Below are positions 35,781 to 46,811 of a stretch of 64,000 bases of DNA, piece by piece. The notes below the pieces were generated by a model. It made no database searches, was not told the DNA's origin, and saw only the letters and a program-made list of their open reading frames with translations. A program made the translations under genes and the position numbers. The DNA is from Hofstenia miamia (taxonomy: Eukaryota > Xenacoelomorpha > Acoela > Hofsteniidae): the NCBI GenBank assembly GCA_900660155.1, contig CABFPE010000021.1:1278650-1342649 (forward strand), given 5' to 3'. Each line of letters begins with the position of its first letter. Position 1 is the stretch's first letter.

Positions 35781-36895
35781 TATATCCTCGTCAGCAGCCA
35801 AGTACTAAATTTAGTACTTATTATAAGCATACCTACAGAGACAAATTCACACTATTTCTACTTGTGCATTAAAGTAATAATTATTTGTTAGTTTCACTAC
35901 ACGCAATTTTTCCTTCAGGTTTCTGTTAGCTTTAGAATTGGAATTATTGCAATTACATTGTGATGACAAGAAAACAAAAGTCAATAGTTCAGTTGCTTCT
36001 TGTAATACATGATTTTTTAGTATTAGATTGCCTCAATAATTGCTTTGAATATATATATCAACGTGCATATTTGCTATTTATATTCAAACTTTTTATTAAA
36101 ATCTATTTTTTGTCACTAAAAATATATTTTTTATTAGTACTAAATTTAGGACTCTGTGACTGTATTGAGCTCATTGACTCATACCTTGAAAAATATTTCC
36201 CAATAACATGTTGGGGAAAAAACTGCGTTTTTTACCAATCCCTAACCAAATTTTGGCATAATTTTGTAATTAACATTGGTTATATATTTTCAAATTTTGT
36301 GGAAATCGTATATATACAGGCTCTAGATAGTATGGGATTTGTATCCACTGCCAAAAATTGCGATTTTCTATAGTATCCAACGCCTTTTTGATAGAAAGCC
36401 AGAATAATTCATTTTATCCAAAAAATTTTACATTGATCATTTGGAATAGGGGTTTAATTTCTAATGTGTAAGTTTCAGGTTTTTAGACCCTTATCCAGCG
36501 CCCTCCGTCATAGTATCTTGCGCCCGTATAATTTTTTTGCATCCAACGCCTTGTAGATATTTTGAACATTTGAATCCAAAGCCCATCTATTTATATATAT
36601 TCATAAATAGAAATAATTTCATTAATGAAAGTTCCATTTTTGTTATAAATTGTTCAATTAGAAGATTATTTTGTATGAATTTAGAATGTTGTAATCAAGC
36701 TTTAAATATAAATGTGCAACAAAATGTCATGTATTAAGACACAAAGTAATAAATATAGGAGTATTTATTTATCCTAGGAGAGGACTAGAGCAAAAATTTT
36801 TTCCCTGTGTGTTATTTGTTTCACCTATAAACTAATGATAGAAAAATGTTTAAACTTTTTTGTCATTTTCATATAGTGACGCTGACGAGGATATA
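35781..36895. mobile_element. Unclassified element framed by a 15-bp perfect inverted repeat
   Basis: TATATCCTCGTCAGC at 35781-35795 is exactly complementary to GCTGACGAGGATATA at 36881-36895. Just inside the left end is an 18-bp perfect palindrome, AGTACTAAATTTAGTACT (35801-35818), and a related TAGTACTAAATTTAGG lies near 36135. Two similar phrases containing ATCCAACGCC occur near 36376 and 36540. The interior carries the 137-codon open frame at 35960-36373. The right end abuts a LINE fragment, so the pairing could be chance. No known superfamily was recognised. Confidence 0.35.
35960..36373 (+). other. 137-codon hydrophobic open frame, doubtful gene
   Basis: The frame is rich in Ile, Leu, Phe and Tyr. 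It has possible membrane segments around residues 35-65 (LLFIFKLFIKIYFLSLKIYF and onward) and a later Cys/Trp-containing part (ITCWGKNCVFYQSLTKFW). No family was recognised and no splice or promoter signals stand out. The composition is what AT-rich non-coding DNA produces, so chance is the leading explanation. It is listed because it is long for the area and lies inside the 15-bp inverted repeat pair. Confidence 0.15.
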
Positions 36896-36904
36896 GTAAC
36901 AAGT

Positions 36905-37866
36905 CCTGGATACCGTGCAATGCTTATGCAATTACTTTTCAATGCATAAATTACGAATTAATGCCGAAAAAACTGAATTTTGTTTACTTAAGCCTCATAA
37001 TTTTGAAAAAATTCGTCATAAAAAATTTTAATAGTAAAAAATACCAAAATTCCCGAAGTTACTTCTTTTAAATATTTAGGGGTTACTTTTGACTCAAATT
37101 TATTATTTAATGAACATGTTAAATCATTACAAAAGAAAATTGCTATTGGTATAAAAACAATAGGCCACGTTCTAAGGCAACTACCAGAAAATGCAATTGT
37201 ACAACTTCTCCATTCATTGGTAATTAGCCACTTTAATTATAGTAGTATTCTATTTTCAAACATACGCGAAGAACTAATTAAAAAGCTCGAAACTCAATAT
37301 AAATGGGCCATTAATGTTTGTAAACGAAGATCTAGTGCTTTAAAAAAATATATTTATAAATCAATCCCAATTCCTAAGCAGTTAATTCAAACAAATACCG
37401 CCACCAAATTTTATAAAATTGTAAAATTGCTTCCACCCTATAATTGCATAAAAATTCCAGAATTTTCGAACAAGATCAACGAAAGAACAAAAAGATTTAC
37501 TGTAAACAAGTATAAATCTAAAATAAAGCGAAATTCTTTTATAAATAATGCAATAAGGCAATGGAATGAATTTCCCCAAGAGATCAAATGTATTAAAAAT
37601 GTAAAACACTTTCGCAAACGTGTTAAGGAATTAATTCTAAAGCAAAAGTTCATCTGTGGAAAAGCTTGGGTAGGCTACAAATTTTATAATACTGATTATA
37701 CTACTACTACAAGACTATAATATCCGTAGCCTAAAATGACGCTTTTCTTGTATATATTTCATGTCTTTTTATTATTCTTGTACATTATTGACGCTATTTA
37801 GAGAACTTATCAGTTTCTGAAATTGTAAATAAAAGTCTCTAAATATAGAATATCTTATCTTATCTT
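36905..37866 (+). pseudogene. LINE ORF2 3' part with TTATC-repeat tail (copy C)
   Basis: Frames in order: NYFSMHKLRINAEKTEFCLL (reverse-transcriptase palm, after YADD), then a shift into TSFKYLGVTFDSNLLFNEHV and continuously through ENAIVQLLHSLVISHFNYSS. The 167-codon frame 37217-37720 follows, covering thumb and C-terminal segments (AIRQWNEFPQEIK, FRKRVKELILKQKF). A TAA then gives about 140 bases of 3' UTR, which ends in AATAAAAGTCTC and a short TATCT repeat at about 37848-37866. This is a 5'-truncated CR1/Jockey-like copy, broken upstream but open through its last 200 or more codons. Confidence 0.85.
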
Positions 37867-38237
37867 AAACATACATTTGAAAAATTTGTAATACGAGTGT
37901 GTATAAAGTTCTTCATTGCTAAAAATAAAATCCATGCAACAGCTGCTGGATTAAATCAATTTAATACTGTAATTAATCAAATTTTTTAATAACGACTAGT
38001 GGTATCAGTCAGCTATACGTTAAATAGAACATTCCTCTAGTTTCGCTTGTTCGTGGTAGTTGCAATATGTCAGCAGCAGAATTCAATTAGAAATGGGGTT
38101 CGCTTTGAGCCTTGGAATCAAGAAGTTTACTGACAGGCTACACCCAGATGAACCATGTCACGACCGGGACTTAAGAGAAAAAGCATTAGACATTCAAGAA
38201 ATTTTTATAATTTTTTTGTGTGATGTGAATATACTAC

Positions 38238-38740
38238 TTGTTAGTAGCAAGATTCGTTTTTTACGAAGGGCATCTATCTAAAAAATTGCAATCATATACA
38301 ATACACGACTTGTATATTCTATGTCCAGAAGGCATTAGATGTTGCCAGTTACTAACCCAGTATTTTTCAATACACAAATTACGCATTAGGGTCGAGAAAA
38401 CGCAATTTTGCATAACGAATCCCTCATTTAACATTACCCTGCATACAAACAAAAATTGACTATAAAAAAATGCAACTATTTCTCCAATTGCTACTTTTAA
38501 ATATTTAGGACTTTCAAGACTTTCATTTTTTGAACACGTTTATTCTATGCAGAAAAAAATTGCTGTGGCGTATAAAATAATTTTTACTTTACTGACGAAT
38601 TACCTCCTCATGCAATAATTCAGCTATTTCATGCATTTGTTATGAGCCATTAAGGAAGTATACTATTTTCAAATTTGAAAACGTTTATTAATATACTTTA
38701 GCTGCAATATAAATGGCCCTTAATGTTTGTATATAAAATT
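38238..38740 (+). pseudogene. Second LINE fragment of the same family (copy D), degenerate
   Basis: LTQYFSIHKLRIRVEKTQFC at about 38346 parallels NYFSMHKLRINAEKTEFC in copy C. ATFKYLGL and FFEHVYSMQKKIAVAYKII follow in the same order. Stops and frameshifts interrupt it, and it lacks the tail seen in copy C. It is an older, truncated relative lying in direct orientation less than 1 kb downstream. Confidence 0.7.
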
Positions 38741-39134
38741 CTACACTTTTTACCGTTCAATTTAAAAATTTACGCATTCTAATTAAAAATACTTCATTCA
38801 AATTAAAACACAACGCAATCAATTTAAAATGAATATCAGACTACAGCATCATTAAAAAAATGAAACTAAGAAACAAAACAAACTATAAACTAATACAATG
38901 CTTACTGTATTCTCCATGCAATAAATCATCTTCAGCCATAAATCTTGTTTATAGGCTCTATATTTGCTGCAAAAAATTGCATGAATAGAGCCATCATGAT
39001 TATCCTCAACACAATTGAGCTATAGATAAAAAATGAAATTTAATGAGATATTCCACATTTATTGTTCAGAGAAAAACATTCGTAAAATGCTATATATTCT
39101 TACTTTATACATCCTAACTTATTCCTAGAAGCCT

Positions 39135-39411
39135 TTCTACAATTTAGTAAAGGACATATCACAAGAGAAGTATCCATAAGCATAGTACGACGACATCTTG
39201 ATGGAACTAACTTTATATTGAAAAAAAATATGAATAAGCAAAGAGCATTTGCTGAATCTATATTAAAGCTTAAATCGCAGCATAAAATTTTCTATTACCA
39301 GGATGAGAGTAATTTAAATGTTTTGCAAAAGGCTTTAGAGAAGGTGGATTTGAGGCCACAGATTGAATTTTTTGGTCCTCTGTCAAACCCAGTACTAAGG
39401 AGCTTAATGTA
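39135..39411 (+). pseudogene. Fragment of a Tc1/mariner/IS630-related transposase
   Basis: The plus-strand frame reads through ITREVSISIVRRHLDGTNFI, then NKQRAFAESILKL, then IFYYQDESNLNVLQKA. In related DDE transposases a target-binding segment ending in HLDG..FTLK is followed by a YIDETNFN-type strand carrying the first catalytic acid; here QDESNLN occupies that place. The rest of the domain is missing, and FFGPLSNPV may be a remnant of the later SPxLNPIE motif after an internal deletion. The assignment is from pattern only. Confidence 0.45.
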
Positions 39412-40699
39412 GTTATAGGCAAGCACAAGCATTAGAAAATCTTCAAACTGATAGACTTATGAGTTATAGGTTGAATCAAGTGAAAGGTATTTTTGATGAT
39501 TTTATCATCCTTGCAATGGCCCTATTCATGCAATTCCTACATACAGAATGTACAGAGGCTATACACAAGATTTATGGCTGAAGATGACGTACTGCATGAA
39601 GAATATAGTAAACATTGTATTAGTTTATAGTTTGCTTTGTTTCTTAGTTTCATTTTTTAATAATGTCATAGCCTGATATTTATTTAAATTGAAATACTTA
39701 TGTTTAAGTTTGAATTGCTTAATTTTTAATTTGAATAACTTATCATTTGAATGCAGTAATTTTTAATTTGACTGCGTTAGTTTTTAATTTGAACGGTAAA
39801 AGGTGTATTACCACAAAAATTATGTTTTGGAAACGTGTCCTTCTCCCAAAAAGCTGATATAAATCTATTGCTACTAACAATGTTTTTCAAACTGATAAAC
39901 AATTTCTGTCGTATAAGATAGAGCTTCTGAATGAGAGTTGGAACTGAAGCAGACCCAGTGCCACCCAGAAACTTTACCAGGCGAACCAGTATATTAATTC
40001 CAGAATTATTTTATCCTACCCTGACCCAGTTATATAATTTTTTTCTATATTTATTGCATAATTTACCCATTTTTTAATATTGCATTATGTATTTAATATT
40101 ACATCAAAACTACTGAAGTCAACGCCAACTATTTTAAATAATCAAGGCCAAAATTAACAACCAAGAAAGGTCTGTCGACAGAAAAATCTAGTAACGGAGA
40201 TTAACTGCAACAATGACTTGAGCTACTAGTTGGGCATGGTCCCGCTTTTTCGTGGTGTGATCAGCAATCGAAAAGTGACGCTCGCTTTCAGCTTCAGAAA
40301 CTCAATAAACAAGAGCTGGGGAACAACACGTGACAGATTAGGAAACTTGTTTTCGTGTGCTTTCCATAAAAAATAGAAAAATGTATGTAACTGAGTATTC
40401 ACTAAATGCATACATAGATCAATTTCGACGATATTTATGATAATATATGAAGAAACGTAGTGACTCAGTCTTGAGCCAATTCTAAAATTAATTCAGACAT
40501 AGAATTGGACCTAGTACAATATTTATCTAACTGGATTGACACAGACAAGATCCAATTCTAACTCTGTACTGAATTCAGAAATATTTTCAATAGACTATCT
40601 AAGAAATACGTTGTCACTAGGTTTAGGCATAAATTTAAAGAAAACTCAAATTTAAACTCAGATATGAGACAATGGAATAATGTGTTCTGAAATTGTTTG

Positions 40700-41376
40700 A
40701 AAAGATTCATTCTTAAGCAAACGTTTCAAAACCATGGATTGATTCCAAATGCATTGATTTAATTGAACAAAAGAAACAGAATTGGAAAAATTTCATCAAT
40801 TTTCAAACAAAGGAAAATCATAATGCCTATAAAACTGCACGAAATTCATGCAATGTTGCTATAAGAAAAGTAAGAAATAGTTATTCACGTTCAGAGTATC
40901 AAAATCTTTCATCCCAAAAATATAAATGGGATTTCATTAACAATTTATTGAATACAAATAACATGAAAACTGAAAAAAATAGAAAAAATATATTATAAAG
41001 ATAAATCCATCACGAATAAAAAAGAAATCTGCAATGCAATGCCTTCAATGAAGTTTTCTAAATTTAGGAAGCTACAACGGTATGAATGTACCTTTTTTTC
41101 TTATTAAAACTAAATCAACTCCTTCCTCTTTCTTCTTTCATTTTACAACTAAATATGAAATCATAAAGTCGATACATTGCTTAAAAAACAAATACAGAAG
41201 ATCATCTTTAATACCAACTTGGCTTCTAAATCTTACAGCCGACTTAATAGCTGAACTTATATGTTACATCTTAAGTGTCTGTATAAGACATTCCTTTTTT
41301 ACAGACGAATTCAAATTGGCAAATATAACGCCACTATTTAAAAAAGACGATTATGAAGATTGCTTAAGTTATAGAT
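40700..41376 (+). pseudogene. LINE copy A, part 1: linker and start of reverse transcriptase
   Basis: From about 40727 the frame reads SKPWIDSKCIDLIEQKKQNW, then RNSCNVAIRKVRNSYSR and YKWDFINNLLN. This is the region between endonuclease and reverse transcriptase in Jockey/CR1-like LINEs. After a stop and frameshift near 41000, the 98-codon frame 41082-41378 gives the finger motifs HCLKNKYRRSSLIPTWLLN and FKLANITPLFKKDD, ending in CLSYR. The usual PISL that follows is interrupted by LINE copy B. Copy A resumes at about 43440. Confidence 0.85.
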
Positions 41377-43440
41377 AAGATAAGATAAGAGAATCTTTAT
41401 TCAGAAAAATGTTAACAATTAAATAACTGATAATTTATCTGAATTGTGTCATTAAATTCACAAAAACGCATATATACAATTCACATAAATTACAAAAGAA
41501 ATCTTCCAAGCTATGGATAAATTACTATAGTGCTATTTTAATAAGGAATTATAGTATAGTCATTGTTATAAAATTTGTATCCTAGCCATGATTTTACAAA
41601 AATATATTTTTGCTTAAGGAAGATTTTTAAATGCTGTTTAAAAGATTTCAATTTTTCAATATTTTTAATTTCTTTAGGTAGCGAATTCCATGTTCGAATG
41701 GCGACATTAATGAAGGATTTCTTTAAGACGCTTTTCTTATACTTAACAAATGTAAAAAGCTATGATCTTGAATTCTATTTATGAGTAAATCCCGGTATTT
41801 TAATGGTATAATAAGGTGGTAGGTTTCTGATTAGCTTGAAGAATGTCAGAAGGGTCTTCAATATAACCAGTTGTTTTGGAAAATGAATTGACCTAATGTA
41901 CTGTTTGGTTTTCGATGAGTTTTTCCTTGTGATATTTAATGCCCATCTTAATTGAATATCAAGTTTTTTATAAAGCACTTCGCTTAGGTCAGTTTAAATA
42001 AACTGTTTGCGTAATTAAGGTGACTCATGATGAAAGCATGGAAGAATTGAATTATCGCACAAGGTGTAATTGCCTAACTACTAGTGTCATACTTTTTATA
42101 CCTATAGCTAATTTTCTAACTATTAAATTGATGTGACAGTTGAATTTTAGCTTTGTGTCAATAGTTATTCCTAGGAATTTTTATTCGGCAGCAAAATACA
42201 AAATTCTGTTTTAGCTTCATTTATATCCAACTTGTGCATACAAAAGTATTTTGACAATTTGTTACAATTCAATTCTATAGATTCCGCTGCTAGGTGCATT
42301 GATGAATTATCGCTGAAATGCAAGTGTCATCGGCATATTGGATTAAATTGCAATTAGTTATAGAATGCATGTCATTTACATAAATACTAAAAAGAAGAGG
42401 ACCTAGAATCGTACCTTGAGGTACCCCATTGTAAATCGGTAACAATTCTGAAAAAATATCATTTAATTTAACTCTCTGGAATCTTTTATTGCGGTAACTA
42501 GTTATCAATTGCTTACTATTACTAGAAAATCCTAAGTAAGATAGTTTTTCAATTAGAATGTTATGATTAATCGAATCAAAGGCTTTTGAAAGATCTAAAC
42601 AAGATATAGCTACAAATTTATTAGATTCAAGTGATGCTCTCCAAGTTTCACTAGCATTTATTAGTGCATCAGTTGTTGAGAAATTTTTGCGAAATCCAAA
42701 TTGCGTGTTTGATAATAAATTATACTTATTTAAATGTTCAGTTATTTGATTATGTAATAATCATTCGAATATTTTCTTATTGGAGAAGTAATTGAGATTG
42801 GCCGATAATTAGTGGCAATTGATGAATCGTTTTTCTTAAAAATAGGAGTAATGTGAGCAAGTTTTAAATTATCTGGGAAGTCATTAAATTTTATGCATTC
42901 ATTCAATCACCTCTCCAATNAAAAGAAGAGGACCTAGAATCGTACCTTGAGGTACCCCATTGTAAATCGGTAACAATTCTGAAAAAATATCATTTAATTT
43001 AACTCTCTGGAATCTTTTATTGCGGTAACTAGTTATCAATTGCTTACTATTACTAGAAAATCCTAAGTAAGATAGTTTTTCAATTAGAATGTTATGATTA
43101 ATCGAATCAAAGGCTTTTGAAAGATCTAAACAAGATATAGCTACAAATTTATTAGATTCAAGTGATGCTCTCCAAGTTTCACTAGCATTTATTAGTGCAT
43201 CAGTTGTTGAGAAATTTTTGCGAAATCCAAATTGCGTGTTTGATAATAAATTATACTTATTTAAATGTTCAGTTATTTGATTATGTAATAATCATTCGAA
43301 TATTTTCTTATTGGAGAAGTAATTGAGATTGGCCGATAATTAGTGGCAATTGATGAATCGTTTTTCTTAAAAATAGGAGTAATGTGAGCAAGTTTTAAAT
43401 TATCTGGGAAGTCATTAAATTTTATACATTCATTCAATCA
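41377..43440 (-). pseudogene. LINE copy B, inserted in reverse into copy A
   Basis: On the minus strand the order is KFNDFPDNLKLAHITPIFKK (near 43420 and again near 42890), then the core frame 42290-42508 with GVPQGTILGPLLFSIYVND and a catalytic QYADDT. The thumb frame 41775-41978 (LYKKLDIQLRWALNITRKN, FPKQLVILKTLL) comes next. The 3' tail at 41377-41400 is GATAAG repeats on the plus strand, that is TTATC repeats at the LINE 3' end as in copy C. It lacks an endonuclease, so it is 5'-truncated. Part of it is present twice in the assembly (42390-42919 and 42921-43450). It is a close relative of copy A and must be younger. Confidence 0.85.
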
Positions 43441-43450
43441 CCTCTCCAAT
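42390..43450. repeat. 530-bp duplication within LINE copy B around a single N
   Basis: Segment 42390-42919 and segment 42921-43450 match at a constant offset of 531 with one difference seen (TTTATGCATTC against TTTATACATTC). The only base between them is the N at 42920. Both end in CACCTCTCCAAT, which is the copy A/B junction sequence. This is most simply an assembly duplication; the true copy B is probably about 530 bases shorter. Confidence 0.9.
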
Positions 43451-43867
43451 CAGCAAATTATTTGAACGAATTCTTTTTAATCAAATTAAAGAGCATTCTT
43501 AAAAACATGATCTTTACTCCAAAACACAACATGGTTTTCATAAAGGTATTTCTACCAGCAACGATAGATGATAATGAATACTCAGCAGTAGCTTGCTTAG
43601 ACCTTTCAAAAGCATTAGATTCGATTGATCATGACATGTGGCTATAAAATGTTAAATTTCTAGGTTTTTCTAATGATAGTATGGGTCTCATTTCTAGTTA
43701 CTTGTATAATCGTATGCATCAAGTAAAGCTTAGTGAATCTTTTTCAGATTGGGTTTATACTAAAAATGGAGTCCCACAGGGAACAATTTTGGGTCCCTTA
43801 CTATTTAATATTTATGTAAACGATTTGTCCGATTTAACAACGTGTGACGTTATACACTATGCCGATG
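43441..43867 (+). pseudogene. LINE copy A, part 2: reverse-transcriptase palm up to YAD
   Basis: The frame resumes with SPISKLFERILFNQIKEHS, then after a shift ACLDLSKALDSIDHDMW (the first catalytic block, normally F..AFD), MGLISSYLYNRMHQVKLSES and GVPQGTILGPLLFNIYVNDL. It reaches HYAD at 43853-43866, where the P-element-like transposon begins. Joined across that transposon, the codons restore YADDTILFNSNK. Confidence 0.9.
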
Positions 43868-44039
43868 CGCGGACTCCGAGATAAACACACTGGACTGGAA
43901 CAATAATTAATCGGCTATTTTAAACAACCAATTGAGGGCTATTGCTAATTGGCTCGAATGGATTAATTTCACGATTACACTAGCGCAAACAGAAAGTCAT
44001 CACGCCTGTGACTCATTTCTAATTGCAATTTCAATCAAC

Positions 44040-44279
44040 ATGGTTAACTCTTGTGTAGCTCCTGGTTGCTCGAGCGGATACAGATCTTACAAAAAAAGGA
44101 TTTTACATTACATTGTTTCCCGTTAAAGGACAAAGATCTCTTTTCAAAATGGCTTCACAATCTGCCAAGCCGCAGCTTTGTTCCCAATTCAAATTCCCGA
44201 TTATGTAGCAAGCATTTCACTGAGAATGATTTTGTGAAAGCACGCACTGATTCAGACAAATGTCGAGCAACTAAGAGAG
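44040..44279 (+). pseudogene. THAP domain exon of the P-like transposase (one frameshift)
   Basis: The ATG at 44040 gives MVNSCVAPGCSSGYRSYKK, and after a frameshift in an A-run near 44090 the frame continues FTLHCFPLKDKDLFSKWLHN and SRLCSKHFTENDFVKA. The C2CH zinc ligands are visible (CVAPGC ... CSKH), with Trp in SKWLHN at the conserved place. THAP domains are the DNA-binding heads of P-element and THAP9-type transposases. The exon ends at a consensus donor, AGAG then GTAAGT, at 44280. The frame break makes this copy defective as sequenced. Confidence 0.85.
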
Positions 44280-45513
44280 GTAAGTTTTTACTGTAAAAAC
44301 TATATTCCATTCCAATTTATTTAGAGATTTTACTTAAGATAAAGCCTTGATTTAAACCAAAAATCTATGGATTTCTTTAAATATTTTGTTATATTTTGTA
44401 ATTTTTTAGTTAAAAATAATTTCTTTTATATGACTTCATAGTTTTATGAGCTATAATGCTTAAATATTTACCGCGTGTTACCGCGTGCTATGAATTTGGT
44501 TAATTATGTAAAGTTATCGATCTATATCGATTATATTTTAACCTTTTCATGTATTTTATTGCATTTCTCATCATTTTTTACCCTCTAGTAGTATTTATTT
44601 TGTCCGCGTGCTCCGCCTGCATTCGCGTGGCGCTATTCTGCACCTTCGCCATAGTTTATATTTTATGGTTTCCATTAAGTTATCTTAAACATTTTAAAGT
44701 ATATATTTTACTGTTTAACACTTACCTTCTCTAATGTCCTTAACTGACTGTCAAATTTAAATGCAATGTGGACTATTATTTACTAAAATTATATTGCAAT
44801 TGTGTATAGTAAACAATGATAACAAACTAAGGACTATTTGAATTTTATTTTTGAAATGTTGTAGTTAATACTTAAGCAAGCTTAACTTTACATCTGTTAC
44901 TAATTAACACTATATGTAGAAGAGCCAATTGGTCAATTGTTCCATTTATAAAAATATATTTGGAATAGAATTTCCATAAATCTTCTGACTTTTAGTAATT
45001 TGTAAGTAAAATTTTTAAATATAACGCTTAGAAAGTTCAGGTATTTCTAGACCCGCACTGTCCTTTCCATTTAAATTGTTATAAGGAACTCATTCATTTA
45101 TTCTTTGATAAACAGTTGTATTTAAAATTATTATACAAATAATAAGTTTTACATTTCGAAGCAAGCAATGACACGACTTTTTTATTCAGACTAAATGAAC
45201 TCAGAGCATTCAATTAGCTAGTACTTTTTCATTTCAGTTAGTCTGAATTAAGTAAACAATGCCCCTATGCCCCTAATGTAGGAACTAATTGAACTTATTA
45301 ATTAATGAGTAAAAGAACTTCTGCTTCAGTAACAAGTATTTTTTGGTTGGATATAAAACACTACTAGTCTGTAACTTCTATTAAAATTCACAATAAATTG
45401 ATTTTTTGTATTTTATTTGTCATTGTGTGTGAATCTATTTCTTTCAAAATTATTGTGTTATTTTTATGCTTTGTATTTGATTAATGAATACTTATTATTT
45501 ATTTATTAAGCAG

Positions 45514-45770
45514 TCAAAGGAGAATGATACTACGAAAATAAGCCGATACTACGCAATTTCCTAATTTGTACCATTATTTAAATATTCAGCCAACAAACCC
45601 ACGTCAAACTATATTAGCAACATCCTCAAAGCGACATGAAAAAGAAGTAAAGACACTAGAAGAACTGTGCAGCGAATTTCTTAATAATCACCTTGTGAAG
45701 GATCTGCAAGAACTACACTTTAAAATTAAATCGACATTGTTGCCCTCGGGTTTTATTATCAGTTATATAT
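45514..45770 (+). pseudogene. P-like transposase, probable second exon (coiled-coil region)
   Basis: An acceptor (TTTATTAAGCAG, ending 45513) precedes frames that give PRQTILATSSKRHEKEVKTL, then EELCSEFLNNHLVKDLQELH. This is a charged, helical stretch, as found between the THAP head and the catalytic body in P-type transposases. The frame from 45566 continues into intron-like sequence after LLPSGF. One upstream frameshift is likely. Confidence 0.5.
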
Positions 45771-45839
45771 TATGTTCATATAATTTTACATACTTCAGTA
45801 TTTATCTAACTACCTTAAGTCCAAAAAAATTCTTAATTA

Positions 45840-46800
45840 TTTCTCAATTATTGGTGCTTTATTGAAGGAATACATCATAAAATTCTTAGAAACTTGTAAT
45901 AATGTCGTTATTACGAATTTTGAATTACGCCTCTTGTTCTCGTCTTGTTCTCTCAATGTTATCAGAAGTTTAACAGATGTTTAATATTTTTGCTTTTTTT
46001 ATGTTTTTTTCTGATGATATGTTCATCACAGATTCTTTAAATTTTTTAATTCATTATTCTGTTATTCTTCTGATATTCTTTTGTAAACTTTTCACAGATG
46101 AAGCACATTCGAGCAGAGTAGAATTTTATATTGAACTAATTAAAAATTCACATGTTAACCACAATCAGCGCTGATATTCATCATCTTTTAAACATCTTAG
46201 ATATGTGCTGCATTCTTGTAGTGTTATCGTCTATGAATCTCTCATTAATAGCTTTTTACTTTCACTATCTACACAATAGCTACAACACAATATCAGTAAA
46301 GGAACAGCAAATCTTGATGTTAAGAAGTTCCTACAGCTCCGTGCCTCCAAATTACGTGACCAAGAAAAAATTGTAATAATGTTAGGAGAATAGAAGTAGT
46401 CATCCCAACATCGCCACTATTATAATGGTATGCTTCAGGGTTTCACCAGTAATGGAGAATTAGTGTGGACCTTACATTGTTTTATGATATCATTTTGTAG
46501 TTCAAATGTCAGAGATGTTGTGCAGATGTTGCCTTGTTGTAAACTTGTCAGCAAATCATTAGTGAACATGTTTCTTGAGGTGTACAAGTTGCTTATTAGT
46601 TGCTTTTTTGTAGTTGTTTTGAATCTTTGTTGACAATTTTATTATAAACCTAGTTTTGTGATCCTATACTAATTCTATCAGATGAAAATCTGAATATCCT
46701 CACTAAATTCTTAAGTTGTTTTGATGCTTGGCTGTCTTCTTGCAATCATGAGCATATAATGACTCATGAAACACTCACGGATGTAGCAACGCTGTAGCAA
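45840..46800 (+). pseudogene. P-like transposase body, decayed first version
   Basis: Translations parallel the segment at 46812-47617 but are more damaged: SLNFLIHYSVILLIFFCKLF, SSRVEFYIELIKNSHVNHNQ, ISKGTANLDVKKFLQLRASK, GFTSNGELVW, CCKLVSKSLVNMFLEVYKLL. From about 46640 it jumps to sequence equivalent to 48316-48470 (FCDPI...SDENLNILTKFL), so the piece matching 47625-48310 is deleted. It stops at the N at 46801. It is either an internally deleted relative joined by the assembler, or a real tandem partial copy. Confidence 0.75.
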
Positions 46801-46811
46801 GNGTCCTACAA

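Noticed and set aside
40480-40720. A further LINE fragment just upstream of copy A (YLSNWIDTDKIQ, MRQWNNV, KRFILKQTF)
   Set aside because: Some phrases resemble a LINE C-terminus, but the frame is broken several times and the match is too weak to annotate separately.
45184-45250. Short inverted repeat ATTCAGACTAAA / TTAGTCTGAAT inside the P-like element
   Set aside because: It is only about 11 bases per arm within intron-like AT-rich sequence; chance is likely.
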